Program-made: the position numbers and the translations under genes
In this document: positions 34,199 through 43,259 of the stretch, one piece after another
How the letters are laid out: each line of letters opens with the position of its first letter
How positions within the stretch are numbered: the first letter of the stretch is position 1
Notes under the pieces: model-generated
Databases searched by the model: none
Told to the model about the DNA's origin: nothing
Seen by the model: only the letters and a program-made list of their open reading frames with translations
Assembly (NCBI GenBank): GCA_013824865.1
Contig: PNON01000004.1
Span: 27,384 to 91,383 of the forward strand
DNA: 64,000 nucleotides
Reading direction: 5' to 3'
DNA from: Anaerolinea sp.
GTDB taxonomy: Bacteria; Chloroflexota; Anaerolineae; Anaerolineales; Anaerolineaceae

Positions 34199-36015
34199 GA
34201 ACTTTCCCCTCTATGCGTCTTCAGGATGGAAAAGCCTAAATAATTCAAAATCCCGGCTGTGGCCATGATGAACAAGGAAAAGACTAGCGCGTAATAGTAT
34301 CCGTTCCATAATTGTGTGGCAGGGCCTGGTTCCCGCAGCACCTGTTCAAAGGAAGCAGCGCCGTACATACCACCGATCAACCCGTCAATTTGCCCGGATC
34401 GGATGTATGGGCGAACCAGGGGAACAGCCTGACTGCTAACTACCATCCACAATTGAGGCGAGGTCAGTAAAGGTTGGATTTGCTCCACCCAGGTGCGGGC
34501 AGTATCCGGGTTGTCAGTGAGAATCAGGATTCCATCGAAGCTATTAAGATTATGGATCGTGGATAATCCAGGGATATCAGTTGTTCTGCTGAGGTTTAAG
34601 CCCAGCGGCAGGCTGCCTTTAAAATCCCGCAGCAAGCCCTGCATGCCGGATTGACCGCCTGGCAGATAACCCAGAACAGTGAATCTATCTGTTCCGAGGA
34701 AAGGCACCTCAAGGTCTGTCCCCGTTGCGTTCACCGCGGTCAGCAGCTTGTCAGCCAGAAAGAGGTTGTGGGCTGATGTGGAAACGGTGAAGAATGAAGC
34801 CTGCTTGTCTGCCAGTAACCGAATCCCAGCACTGGCTGCCGTTTCCACCTCGCCGGCATACGCTGGTTCATAATCCAGGATCAGCAGCACATTTGCCCCT
34901 GCGCGTACGCCTGATATTGAGGTGTAGAAGTCCACAATTTCCACCGGGATACTTTGGGGCAAACGGCTGGGAGCGGCATTACTCAGCTGGACCAGGGAGA
35001 TCAATCCCAATAGCAAGGCGGCGATCACCCAGCGGACAATGAAGGATGACCGACTGCGCTTGTAAAGCGGCGATCCATGCTCTTCTTTCTCAGCCAGCAA
35101 AGTGGTCTCAAACATGGAAATACGCGCCGTGGTGGAATCGCTCGGAGATTGTGCCGTAGTTTGTCTGGGAGGATGGTATTTTATCTCTTGCCCGGGTAGA
35201 ATACCGGGGATATCCTCCAAAGCGTCAACCAACTCAGGAGACTGAGACTGTTGTTCCCCGGCGCGTAGATGCCTGCCTGGCAAATCAACAGGCATTTCAC
35301 CGGTTTCTTCAGAATCGCTGCGGCTTTCCGCGTCTTTTCCTGGGAATCCCGACTTTGGTTCTATTTGCCCGCTATCGATTTTTTCCGCGGTTTCATCGAT
35401 AGTTACTTCCAACCCTGGTTGACATTCGGGGATGGTTGCTCCCTCCTGTAACATCGGATCATCTTTATCTGTGTTTGCAAGACCATCCAACGCATCTTCA
35501 GCTTCAGCGGCTGGCTGATTGATATTGCTTGCAGATACGGGCTCACCTATTTCCTCCACTTCATCTGCCTGTTGCAACGTTTGACCAGCTTCACCGCCCA
35601 CTGCGGGCATCTCTCCATCCGGAGGTTTGCCATCGCTGATCTTTGAGCGGATGTTTGACAACCATTCCGCCTGTCTAGCATCAGATGTGGCTGGTTGACC
35701 TTCCTCATTGGATATAGGCAGCATATTATTTTTTTGCTTGCCACCGCCCAGGCTGGAAAGAACTGTTTCTAAGGTGGAATCATCTTTGGCGGGTTCGGCA
35801 TTGGGTACTGGTGGAGATTCCTTTTGTTTCCGGTCTCGGATGGCAGCCAGCCAATCTGGTATCGGCTCCTGGTCAGACCCAGCCGTATCCACTGTGGTCT
35901 CATCAGGTAGTGGTTGTTCTGATGGTTGAGAACCGAGCGGTTCATTGCAAAAGCGGCAGAAGAGCGCGTCTTCTGGATTTTCACGTTGGCATTGCGTGCA
36001 GGTAATTCCACTCAT
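34195..36015 (-). CDS. zinc-ribbon membrane protein of the MutL operon
   Basis: A 606-residue protein. An N-terminal zinc ribbon has cysteines at 6, 9, 20 and 23. A long acidic, low-complexity linker (about residues 30-320) contains two WL-x-x-IR motifs, DWLAAIRDRK and EWLSNIRSKI. A membrane helix follows near 330-350, then an extracytoplasmic domain of about 230 residues and a second helix near 580-600. No enzyme motif is seen. A scaffold or adaptor between cytoplasm and envelope is a guess from layout. It starts 1 bp after the upstream gene's stop. Confidence 0.78.
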   Translation of the reverse strand: MSGITCTQCQRENPEDALFCRFCNEPLGSQPSEQPLPDETTVDTAGSDQEPIPDWLAAIRDRKQKESPPVPNAEPAKDDSTLETVLSSLGGGKQKNNMLPISNEEGQPATSDARQAEWLSNIRSKISDGKPPDGEMPAVGGEAGQTLQQADEVEEIGEPVSASNINQPAAEAEDALDGLANTDKDDPMLQEGATIPECQPGLEVTIDETAEKIDSGQIEPKSGFPGKDAESRSDSEETGEMPVDLPGRHLRAGEQQSQSPELVDALEDIPGILPGQEIKYHPPRQTTAQSPSDSTTARISMFETTLLAEKEEHGSPLYKRSRSSFIVRWVIAALLLGLISLVQLSNAAPSRLPQSIPVEIVDFYTSISGVRAGANVLLILDYEPAYAGEVETAASAGIRLLADKQASFFTVSTSAHNLFLADKLLTAVNATGTDLEVPFLGTDRFTVLGYLPGGQSGMQGLLRDFKGSLPLGLNLSRTTDIPGLSTIHNLNSFDGILILTDNPDTARTWVEQIQPLLTSPQLWMVVSSQAVPLVRPYIRSGQIDGLIGGMYGAASFEQVLREPGPATQLWNGYYYALVFSLFIMATAGILNYLGFSILKTHRGESS

Positions 36016-36016
36016 C

Positions 36017-36631
36017 TCATTCGCCTGCCTGCGCTCCGGGGCGGATGATGGTGCGGATGCCTGCTGTCAGGCTGCCCAACCCTACCCCTAGCAAAATGCC
36101 ACGCGCACCACCCAGTGGAATGGTATTGAAGAAAGAGAGCAACATCTGAGTCTGGTTTTCGTTCTGAAAAGGAACAAAGCCGGTAGCAGCCCACAGGAAG
36201 AGCATGGCTGACCCGATGAACAGGATAGTGACAAACTGGATGCCCGGTCTGATAGCGCGGATGATGGCTACGGCTAATGAGATACTGAGCAATGCCAGCA
36301 AGCTGGTTTCCACCGGCACGATCACCGCGCTGACCATGGACGTATAAAAATGATGCCCTGGTTTTAAAATAAAACCGGCAATGAACACTCCCGCAAAGGC
36401 AACCAGCAGCACCACACTGTTCACCCAGTCTGGTTTTTCCGTGCGCACCCGGTCTGCGTGGACAGCCAGCAAATTGAGGATGCCCAGCAACCCTGCCACG
36501 CCCGCCAGGGTGATTATCCAGCCCAGCAGCACCTGGCTGACAATACCCAGGAGGTGGTTGGTGATCAATACGCTGGCCAGCAGGATAATTCCTGTGACTG
36601 TAGCGATCGCCCGCGGGACAAGGGATCTCAT
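36017..36631 (-). CDS. multi-pass membrane protein of the MutL operon
   Basis: A 204-residue integral membrane protein with about six hydrophobic helices and no recognised family. Its ATG overlaps the DUF6754-like stop by 4 bases, and its own stop sits 1 bp before the zinc-ribbon gene. It is the third gene of the operon. Confidence 0.75.
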   Translation of the reverse strand: MRSLVPRAIATVTGIILLASVLITNHLLGIVSQVLLGWIITLAGVAGLLGILNLLAVHADRVRTEKPDWVNSVVLLVAFAGVFIAGFILKPGHHFYTSMVSAVIVPVETSLLALLSISLAVAIIRAIRPGIQFVTILFIGSAMLFLWAATGFVPFQNENQTQMLLSFFNTIPLGGARGILLGVGLGSLTAGIRTIIRPGAQAGE

Positions 36632-37368
36632 AACTTGCCTGCCACTTTCAAGATTGCCCCGATTAAGATGGCTGCCACCACCATCAGTCTGAGAATATCC
36701 TGGGTTTTCAAGCTTGCTGCTTGCACAGGATCCGGCTGGGAATACGCACTGGCAGCGAAGAACTCTTCTCCAATTAATGGGGATCGGTTTGTGGCGTACA
36801 ATACCGCCTGCGCCAGCAGGTTGTCTGTGCCGCTTGTGGTGTGCGCCTGTATCCTCTCCGCGGAATCTGCCAGGAGTCCCACCTCCGGGCCAAAGCTCCC
36901 CAGGGCTACCGCCAGTGCGCGATGATCGTAACGTTGCGCCAGCATCGCCCCAGCGATGTAAGAGAAAGGAGAGACTCCTGTGATCTGTGTCGTGTTGATA
37001 TTACTTCGGTGAGGAAAACGCATCGCCCGGTTTGTGGATCTCATCGTTTCCAGAGCCAATAGGTAGACAACACCATCCCCGCTGGTAGCCAGGGGTGCAG
37101 TGTCGCTGTTAAGGCAGAGTCGCGAGAGATTCGCAAGCAATTCCACCGCTGCCAGGGTTGAGCCAGCCTGGGGAGATAAAATGCTGCCGGATCCCAGGGT
37201 GATATGTGCTCCCTCCCCGCTTTCAATAATGTTATGAATCGCCCGCTGATATTGCTCAAAGGAAGGAATCACCCGAAAATTGCTGCGCACCTTTTTGCGT
37301 TCAAATATGCTCAGCAATAGGACCAGCAGAAAAGCCAGCATAATCAGGAATAGCCCGTTGTCAATCAT
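36628..37368 (-). CDS. DUF6754-like membrane protein of the MutL operon
   Basis: A 246-residue protein with an N-terminal helix (about residues 5-22), a large soluble domain and a C-terminal helix. The soluble part, with stretches such as GEGAHITLGSGSI and YIAGAMLAQRYDHRA, resembles the DUF6754 family, whose function is unknown. It overlaps the first gene's stop by 8 bases and the next gene's start by 4. I make the family call from memory of the motif. Confidence 0.72.
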   Translation of the reverse strand: MIDNGLFLIMLAFLLVLLLSIFERKKVRSNFRVIPSFEQYQRAIHNIIESGEGAHITLGSGSILSPQAGSTLAAVELLANLSRLCLNSDTAPLATSGDGVVYLLALETMRSTNRAMRFPHRSNINTTQITGVSPFSYIAGAMLAQRYDHRALAVALGSFGPEVGLLADSAERIQAHTTSGTDNLLAQAVLYATNRSPLIGEEFFAASAYSQPDPVQAASLKTQDILRLMVVAAILIGAILKVAGKL

Positions 37369-37639
37369 GATTGCCTTCCTGGATTCGATTCAAGAGAGCC
37401 ATGAATTTGTGGTATGCAACCGGATCTTCCACTAGCGTTATCAGTGCTTGCCGCTGCTCAGACTGAAGCAGGCTGCCGATTAAAGGCTGGCTGAAGTACA
37501 ATATCTGCGCGAATAAATAGGTGAACGGGGTTAAGGCACGCAGGAACAGGACTGCGGGCTGCGATAATCCCAGCCGCTTTAACTCGTCAGCCCAGTCCGC
37601 GTATATTACCGATGCCTTTTCCAATAAATTATTTTCCAC
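37361..37639 (-). CDS. first gene of the MutL operon, helical protein
   Basis: About 92 residues, helical, with one hydrophobic stretch (FLRALTPFTYLFAQILYFS) that could be membrane associated. No family recognised. The frame is open up to 37690, but the promoter at 37647-37675 starts transcription near 37640, so translation begins at GTG 37639, GTG 37642 or TTG 37624. GTG 37639 would make the mRNA essentially leaderless. Confidence 0.62.
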   Translation of the reverse strand: MENNLLEKASVIYADWADELKRLGLSQPAVLFLRALTPFTYLFAQILYFSQPLIGSLLQSEQRQALITLVEDPVAYHKFMALLNRIQEGNHD

Positions 37640-37646
37640 CACTTTG

Positions 37647-37675
37647 ATTTTATATGAACGGGAATCAAAGGTCAA
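37647..37675 (-). promoter_or_regulatory. promoter of the MutL operon
   Basis: On the minus strand TTGACC (37675-37670), a 17-bp spacer and TAAAAT (37652-37647). The predicted start is about 37640. It is the only clear promoter I found ahead of the eight-gene operon. Confidence 0.72.
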
Positions 37676-37789
37676 GCACGGGAGGAACACTAGCCGGATA
37701 GCGACACCTATTAGTCAGCTTGCCATAATTACTGCGGATGATTTCGCAAGAATATCAAGTAGTTACTGTCAGGGTAGCCGGTTAGCAAA

Positions 37790-39055
37790 TCAAGAAGGTG
37801 GATTGCTTTCTGGGATGGTAAAACTAACAGAGGTTCCCTGCCCAAGTTTACTTACAGCTGTGATATGTTCGCCATGCGCCTCGATAATGCCGCGGGAGAT
37901 GGCCAGACCCAGACCCGATCCCCCAGTCGAACGGTTGCGGGATTTATCTCCCCGGTAGAAGCGTTCAAAAATATTAGCCATATCCTCGGGTTTCATACCC
38001 TTTCCGTTATCAATCACCGAAACGATGACTTTATTACCCGATCGGACGGCTTCAATCCTTACTTTACCCCCTGCTGGTGTATATCGTACAGCGTTGCTGG
38101 TAAGGTTGTTCAACACCCGGTTGATGAGTTGTGCGTCAATATACACCAGGTCAATGCCAGGATCCACACTGCCAGTCAGTTCAATATGGTTCTGTTTCGC
38201 CAGTGTAAAAAAAGATTCAAGTGTGTCCGAGATCAAGTCTGGCAGCGCTACATCCTGCCGATCAAGAGACAGTCCATCAGAATCCATCTTTGCAAGGTCA
38301 AAAAGGTCGTCAATTAACCGGGAGAGATTTTTGATCTCCTTTTGAGCCATCTCAAGGTAACGTTGGGTTGTGTCTGGGTCCTCCACAACGCGGTCAGACA
38401 GGGCTTCCAGCATAGCTCGGATTGAGGTGAGCGGTGTACGCAGATCATGCCCGATCCATGCAATCATATCATTTCTGATTCTACGCAGTTCTTTTTGCCG
38501 ATTATCCAGCACCTGCAGTTGGCTGGCCATTTCATTGAAGGTCGCCCCTAATTCCGCAATTTCATCTCTACCGGTCAGGCTCACTCTCTCGTTCAGGTTA
38601 CCGCGGGCAATCTCACGCGAAGCTTGGTTGAGGGCATTGAGACGGTTGGAAAGATCGTGGGTCAATACATAACCAAAAGATACAAAAATGCCGCTGCCAA
38701 AAAACAACAGGGTTGCTGTCAACAGCACATCTGGCAGATTCGTGAATACCCGGTTGGTAATAATGGCAATTACTGCAACGACGATCAACATTGAGAAGCT
38801 GTAGCCCCCCAGGATGGTCCAACGCAGACGCTTGATCTGGGAGATCCAACCCAATCGAAAGGCTGAATATACAAGTGAAAGCGAAAAGGTGGCCGTGAGC
38901 CCCATGACAATGGCAATGAAAATGAAGGTGGGTTCCGGAATTGGCAGCAGGTAATATAAAAGCGCCAGTGAAGCTTCCAACGCAAAGAGAATGCCAATGC
39001 TGAATCTCAGAAAACCCAGGGATACTTGATCTTCCGGTTTTTTTGTCATGGTCAT
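37790..39055 (-). CDS. sensor histidine kinase
   Basis: A 421-residue membrane kinase. About five hydrophobic helices fill the first 135 residues, a HAMP domain follows (residues 140-190), then the HisKA dimerisation domain with phospho-acceptor His in WIGHDLRTPLTS near residue 203. The HATPase_c domain follows with LVYIDAQLINRVLNNLTSNAVRYTP, DNGKGM and GGSGLGLAIS. It starts 3 bp after the response-regulator stop and is its cognate partner. The signal is unknown. Confidence 0.92.
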   Translation of the reverse strand: MTMTKKPEDQVSLGFLRFSIGILFALEASLALLYYLLPIPEPTFIFIAIVMGLTATFSLSLVYSAFRLGWISQIKRLRWTILGGYSFSMLIVVAVIAIITNRVFTNLPDVLLTATLLFFGSGIFVSFGYVLTHDLSNRLNALNQASREIARGNLNERVSLTGRDEIAELGATFNEMASQLQVLDNRQKELRRIRNDMIAWIGHDLRTPLTSIRAMLEALSDRVVEDPDTTQRYLEMAQKEIKNLSRLIDDLFDLAKMDSDGLSLDRQDVALPDLISDTLESFFTLAKQNHIELTGSVDPGIDLVYIDAQLINRVLNNLTSNAVRYTPAGGKVRIEAVRSGNKVIVSVIDNGKGMKPEDMANIFERFYRGDKSRNRSTGGSGLGLAISRGIIEAHGEHITAVSKLGQGTSVSFTIPESNPPS

Positions 39056-39058
39056 TGC

Positions 39059-39754
39059 TTAAGGTTCGAAGCGATAGCCTACGCCCCATACAGTCTGAAT
39101 ATAGCGTGGGTGGGAAGGGTCCTGCTCTATTTTCTCCCGCAGGCGGCGCATGTGAACAGTTACCGTTCCAGGATCGATATAATCTGATAGACCCCACACC
39201 TGTTCCAACAATAGCGATCGACTAAATACCTTTTTGGGGTTGCGCACCAGCAACAATAACAGGTTAAACTCCTTGGCTGTCAGGTCGATTTCTTTTTGAT
39301 TGACAACCACAAGGCGTATTCCTGGATTGATCTGCAAATCCTGAAACTTTAGGGTTTGCATGGGGTCCTCCTCGGCGGCCACATTCGTACCCCCCCGCCG
39401 CAGCACTGCCTTCACCCGGCTCACCAGCTCTTGCGGGCTGAATGGCTTGGTGATGTAATCATCCGCGCCCATCTCCAAACCAGCGATCCGGTCGCTTTCT
39501 TCACGCAATGCTGTCAGGATGATAACCGGTACATGGCTGCGCTGCCGCACCCGACTCAGGATCTCCCGTCCATCCACGTGAGGAAGCATCAAATCGAGCA
39601 CGATAAGCTGGGGAGTCTCTTTTTCCAGCATCTCAATTGCCACACGGCCATCATTGACTGTTACCACGTCATACCCTGCCCGGGTGAGATACAGGCTCAC
39701 CACCTCCCCCACACTGGGCTCGTCTTCCACCACAAGAATCCGGTTTGCATTCAT
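39059..39754 (-). CDS. OmpR-family response regulator
   Basis: A 231-residue two-domain regulator. The receiver domain has acidic residues EDE at 10-12, phospho-acceptor Asp in VLDLMLPHVDG near residue 55 and the Lys in TKPFSPQEL. The winged-helix DNA-binding domain (LTAKEFNLLLLLVRNPKKVFSR, then TVWGVGYRFEP) is typical of OmpR/PhoB. GGAGAG precedes the ATG at 39754. It is co-transcribed with the histidine kinase. Confidence 0.93.
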   Translation of the reverse strand: MNANRILVVEDEPSVGEVVSLYLTRAGYDVVTVNDGRVAIEMLEKETPQLIVLDLMLPHVDGREILSRVRQRSHVPVIILTALREESDRIAGLEMGADDYITKPFSPQELVSRVKAVLRRGGTNVAAEEDPMQTLKFQDLQINPGIRLVVVNQKEIDLTAKEFNLLLLLVRNPKKVFSRSLLLEQVWGLSDYIDPGTVTVHMRRLREKIEQDPSHPRYIQTVWGVGYRFEP

Positions 39755-39831
39755 GGATACTCTCCACTCTTGATTGTATATGAGATTGGATAAAAAGGTG
39801 AGTCCATTAATTGATAAATTTGGAATTAATA

Positions 39832-39850
39832 AGGCGCCTTGATGGCGCCT
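39832..39850 (-). terminator. hairpin downstream of ferredoxin
   Basis: AGGCGCC and GGCGCCT form a 7-bp stem with a 5-nt loop, 25 bp past the ferredoxin stop. The following bases on the minus strand are A/T rich (TATTAATT). Confidence 0.5.
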
Positions 39851-39874
39851 GGTCGGGTGGTTCGATAAGCAGGT

Positions 39875-40048
39875 TTATGCAGGGACGCAGGCTTCTACCG
39901 GGCAAACAGAGGCACAGGTAGCACAGGCAGTGCATTTATTCTGGTCAATCACATACTTGTCGTCCCCGGCAGAAATGGAGTTTTCGGGGCATTCTGGTTC
40001 GCATGCCCCACAGGAGATGCAGTCATCAGTGATGGTATAAGTGGCCAT
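39875..40048 (-). CDS. 2[4Fe-4S] ferredoxin
   Basis: A 57-residue bacterial-type ferredoxin carrying two cysteine clusters, CISCGACEPEC and CTACATCASVCPVEAC, each binding one 4Fe-4S cluster. It shuttles low-potential electrons in anaerobic metabolism, and may pair with the flavoprotein at 19.0 kb (inference). The ATG at 40048 (MATYTITDDC) has AAAGGA 6 bases upstream. Confidence 0.95.
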   Translation of the reverse strand: MATYTITDDCISCGACEPECPENSISAGDDKYVIDQNKCTACATCASVCPVEACVPA

Positions 40049-40155
40049 AGGAGTTCCTTTCGATCTGAGTTGGTAAAAAATCCGGACATAGGTTATCACG
40101 CTTGCATACGTCAGTCAAGACGATTCGTTATACTTACAGGATGCTTCCCATCCTG

Positions 40156-41382
40156 TTACTTGGTAGTGTACAGTTCAATAATTTTCAACACCACTTTCAC
40201 TGCTTTTTCCATGGAACGCACCGGGATAAACTCGTACTTGCCGTGACCATTGTGCCCGCCAGTGAAGATGTTGGGCGTGGGTAACCCCATGTAAGATAAC
40301 CGCGAACCGTCCGTGCCGCCACGGATGGGCTTAATGATCGGCGTTACGCCGACCTGCTCCATGGCCTCGCGGGCAGTATCCACGATATGCATGTTCGGCT
40401 CGAGTACTTCGCGCATATTCTGATACTGTTGGGTTAATTCCATGTGGATGCGCTTGCTGCCAATGCGTTCATTCATAAAAGCGATCGCCTCGCGCAGCAC
40501 CTGCTCTTTGTGTTCAAACTTGACCCGGTCGTGGTCGCGGATGATGTACATAATATCTGTTTCTTCCACTGTGCCATTGAAATGAAGAAGGTGGAAGAAT
40601 CCCTCGTAGTTATCTGTATACTCCGGGCGCTGATCCACCGGCAGCATGGCATGCAGATCCATAGCCAGTTGCATGGCGTTGACCATCTTATCCTTGGATT
40701 TGCCCGGGTGCACATTGCGTCCCTGGATGTGGATGCGCGCCATTGAGGCGTTAAAGCACTCATACTCCAGTTCGCCGATCTCATCGCCATCCACAGTGTA
40801 AGCAATGTCCGCCCCAAATTTCTGCACGTCAAAGTGATCCGCGCCGTGGCCAATCTCCTCGTCCGGTGTAAAGCTGATGCACAATTTGCCATGCTGTATC
40901 TCTAGGTTGGCTTGCAAGTGCTCCAGCATTGCCAGGATGATCGCCACGCCGGCCTTGTCATCCGCGCCCAGCAGGGTTTTACCGTCTGTGGTAATGATGG
41001 CCTGCCCGACGTATTTCAACAGGTCGGGAAAGTCAGCCGGAGAGAGGATGGTGTTAGTGGGGGCATCCAGTGTGATGGGCGCGCCATCATAGGCTGGGAT
41101 CAGGCGCGGATTCACGTTGGCGCCGGAAGCATCCGGGCTGGTATCCATGTGTGCGATCCAACCGATGGCGGGGATGGTTTTGCTGGTGTTGGCGGGCAGT
41201 GTGGCCATCACATAGCACTTGTCATCTACAGCCGCATCTTTCAACCCCAACGCCTGCAGTTCCTGTACTAACAGCCTCGCCAGGTCGAATTGTTTTACGG
41301 TGGACGGGTTGGATTCAGAGTCCATATCGGACTGGGTATCGATCTTGATATACCGGATAAATTTGTCAACGATTGATTCCAT
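40156..41382 (-). CDS. pepT: peptidase T (tripeptidase)
   Basis: A 408-residue M20-family zinc aminotripeptidase. Metal-ligand segments are WIAHMDTSPD, GADDKAGVAI, TPDEEIGHGADHFD and VDGDEIGELEYE. Length and ordering match PepT. It removes N-terminal residues from tripeptides in the cytoplasm. GAGGAATC precedes the ATG. A stem-loop at 41431 separates it from the neighbour upstream. Confidence 0.94.
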   Translation of the reverse strand: MESIVDKFIRYIKIDTQSDMDSESNPSTVKQFDLARLLVQELQALGLKDAAVDDKCYVMATLPANTSKTIPAIGWIAHMDTSPDASGANVNPRLIPAYDGAPITLDAPTNTILSPADFPDLLKYVGQAIITTDGKTLLGADDKAGVAIILAMLEHLQANLEIQHGKLCISFTPDEEIGHGADHFDVQKFGADIAYTVDGDEIGELEYECFNASMARIHIQGRNVHPGKSKDKMVNAMQLAMDLHAMLPVDQRPEYTDNYEGFFHLLHFNGTVEETDIMYIIRDHDRVKFEHKEQVLREAIAFMNERIGSKRIHMELTQQYQNMREVLEPNMHIVDTAREAMEQVGVTPIIKPIRGGTDGSRLSYMGLPTPNIFTGGHNGHGKYEFIPVRSMEKAVKVVLKIIELYTTK

Positions 41383-41430
41383 ATGATTCCTCGTATTTTT
41401 AGTCAGATACTAATATTCTAATCAATAATC

Positions 41431-41455
41431 AGCCCGAAAGGGCTTTCTGTTTTTT
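41431..41455. terminator. hairpin between two minus-strand genes
   Basis: AGCCC-GAAA-GGGCT forms a compact stem with a T-rich tract (TTCTGTTTTTT) on the plus strand. On the minus strand it follows the 171-residue protein's stop by 5 bp but lacks a T run. Confidence 0.4.
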
Positions 41456-41459
41456 GAGA

Positions 41460-41975
41460 TTATCTTCCCGGGAAAGGATCGATGCCTGTGGTGAACAGCC
41501 AGCCCAGGTCATGCCCATTGAATTCCATCCGCTCTCCTTTAGCCATTAGGTTCAGGGCATACGCCTTGAGGGACTCGAATAGGTCTTCATAACCAAACAG
41601 TTTCACGGATAGTGCCGCTTTAAATAGCCGCACCGGCCAATGTTGCCAGCTTTGACCGGGCTGAGGGTTGGCCAAATCACTCGCTTTCAATAAATCCCAT
41701 CCCCAGGAGGCTGCCACCAGTTCCACCCCGCGCAGGTAGCGCTGCATGAAACCAGCATCCTGTTTGAGCCCAGCAACATCCCCGTCATATACCGTCCACG
41801 CCAGACCATAGCCACTCTGCTTGTGGATGGGGAATACCCACCAGTCGTAGTGGCTGCTGTGAAAGCGCTCCCAATCTCCCCGGGCTGCCCAGTCCTCAAA
41901 CTGAGTAATTTGCCCGGCATGGGTTTGCTTCAGTTGCTCGAGTCCGACGAAGTCAGGGGAAGTGTTTTGGCGCAA
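41460..41975 (-). CDS. hypothetical protein, tryptophan-rich
   Basis: A 171-residue soluble protein with many aromatic residues (for example SSHYDWWVFPIHKQSG). I do not recognise a family. The start is TTG at 41975, with GAGAGG about 8 bases upstream, 12 bp after the FGE-like gene's stop, so the pair is probably co-transcribed. Confidence 0.65.
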   Translation of the reverse strand: MRQNTSPDFVGLEQLKQTHAGQITQFEDWAARGDWERFHSSHYDWWVFPIHKQSGYGLAWTVYDGDVAGLKQDAGFMQRYLRGVELVAASWGWDLLKASDLANPQPGQSWQHWPVRLFKAALSVKLFGYEDLFESLKAYALNLMAKGERMEFNGHDLGWLFTTGIDPFPGR

Positions 41976-41987
41976 ACTATTAACCTC

Positions 41988-43121
41988 TCATGGCTGGCTG
42001 TCAAACACGCAGCGGATGCCCACATCGGCGAATGATGAGCCCGGCAGACGCGACCAGCGATTATCCACCCGCAGCTTCCAGTACAGCTCATCGTAATCCG
42101 CGTACGAGCCGCCGCGCATTATGCGCTCTTCACCTTCCTCTGGGGGTACCGGGTTGGTTACCGGGTTTGTGGGATAGCAGCTTTGTCCGTCATAGCTATC
42201 CTGCACCCACTCGTATACATTGCCGGACATATCATATAACCCGAATGGACTGATCCCGTCCGGGAAAGAGGCAACAGGTGCCGTGTATTGGTACCCGTCT
42301 TCCATCCGGTAATCGCACAAGGGGCATTTAAAGCTTTTTTCACCAAAGTTTAACAGGTTGTCATCTACATCATCATTTCCCCATGGATACATACGTACAT
42401 CATCATCGCCGCGAGCTGCCCGTTCCCACTCTGCCTCAGTGGGCAACCGACCTCCCGCCCATTCGCAGTAAGCGCTGGCATCATTCCACGAAATCTGCGT
42501 AACCGGATGATCTTCATTGCCTGTAAGTTTCTTCTTTCCACCGATCGGCTTTTGCCAGTTTGGACCGCTGTCGGTGGAGATAACCTTTTGCCAATCGTTT
42601 TCGCAGTAATTCCAAATCCAGCCCCCAAAGTTTTTTTCTGCGTCTGTGATAAAACCGGTTGCTTGCACGAACTTTCGGAATGCGGCAATCGTTACTTCGG
42701 TCTGGTTGATCCAGTAGGCATCCAGGGTGACTTTGTGCTGTGGAGTAACGCAAAACCCGCGCCTTTTACTGAAATCAAAGTTTGAACCCATGGTGAAGCT
42801 GCCTTTTGGGATGTACACCACTGCCAATCCATCCTTGGCATTGTTCGAAACCGTACCAGCTGCCATCTCCGGCTTGGCTGTCGGCGGAATATCAGTCGGT
42901 GGGATAACCGCCTGTTCTGCTGCTGGTTGTGAATTTTCCGCCTGGGATGGATCATTCGCCTGTTCATTGAGTTTGTTTTCCAAGGCAGCAATGGTGCTTT
43001 CCATCTCCGCCATCTGCCCATCGGTCGAATTCGCACCGAGTGATCCAAAACTAGCACAGGAGATTGCGATGAGAGTTATAAGTGATAACAACAGGAAGTG
43101 TTTGTTTTTAAGTTGGCGCAT
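41988..43121 (-). CDS. FGE-sulfatase (SUMF1/EgtB-like) domain lipoprotein
   Basis: A 377-residue protein. An N-terminal hydrophobic segment ends in a lipobox-like AISCAS (Cys23), a short coiled coil follows (residues 40-60), then a formylglycine-generating-enzyme fold: IPKGSFTMGS, ISWNDASAYCEWAGGRLPTEAEWERAARG in two parts, DMSGNVYEWV and RIMRGGSY. Members activate sulfatases or act as non-enzymatic binding modules. Here it is probably exported and lipid anchored. No sulfatase gene is near. GGAAGG precedes the ATG. Confidence 0.88.
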   Translation of the reverse strand: MRQLKNKHFLLLSLITLIAISCASFGSLGANSTDGQMAEMESTIAALENKLNEQANDPSQAENSQPAAEQAVIPPTDIPPTAKPEMAAGTVSNNAKDGLAVVYIPKGSFTMGSNFDFSKRRGFCVTPQHKVTLDAYWINQTEVTIAAFRKFVQATGFITDAEKNFGGWIWNYCENDWQKVISTDSGPNWQKPIGGKKKLTGNEDHPVTQISWNDASAYCEWAGGRLPTEAEWERAARGDDDVRMYPWGNDDVDDNLLNFGEKSFKCPLCDYRMEDGYQYTAPVASFPDGISPFGLYDMSGNVYEWVQDSYDGQSCYPTNPVTNPVPPEEGEERIMRGGSYADYDELYWKLRVDNRWSRLPGSSFADVGIRCVFDSQP

Positions 43122-43259
43122 GGGTTACCTTCCAATAATGGAGATTTAATAATAAACATAATGCTAGCATAGGATGACCGTGAGTCAAATCTTTTATGGC
43201 TTTGTTTTCCAACACACCCTGCAGTTTTACTGTCAGGAAGTTCATTCTATTAAATCTGC

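Noticed and set aside
39875..40048. Ferredoxin as part of the two-component operon.
   Set aside because: It has its own downstream hairpin and a 120-bp gap to the response regulator.
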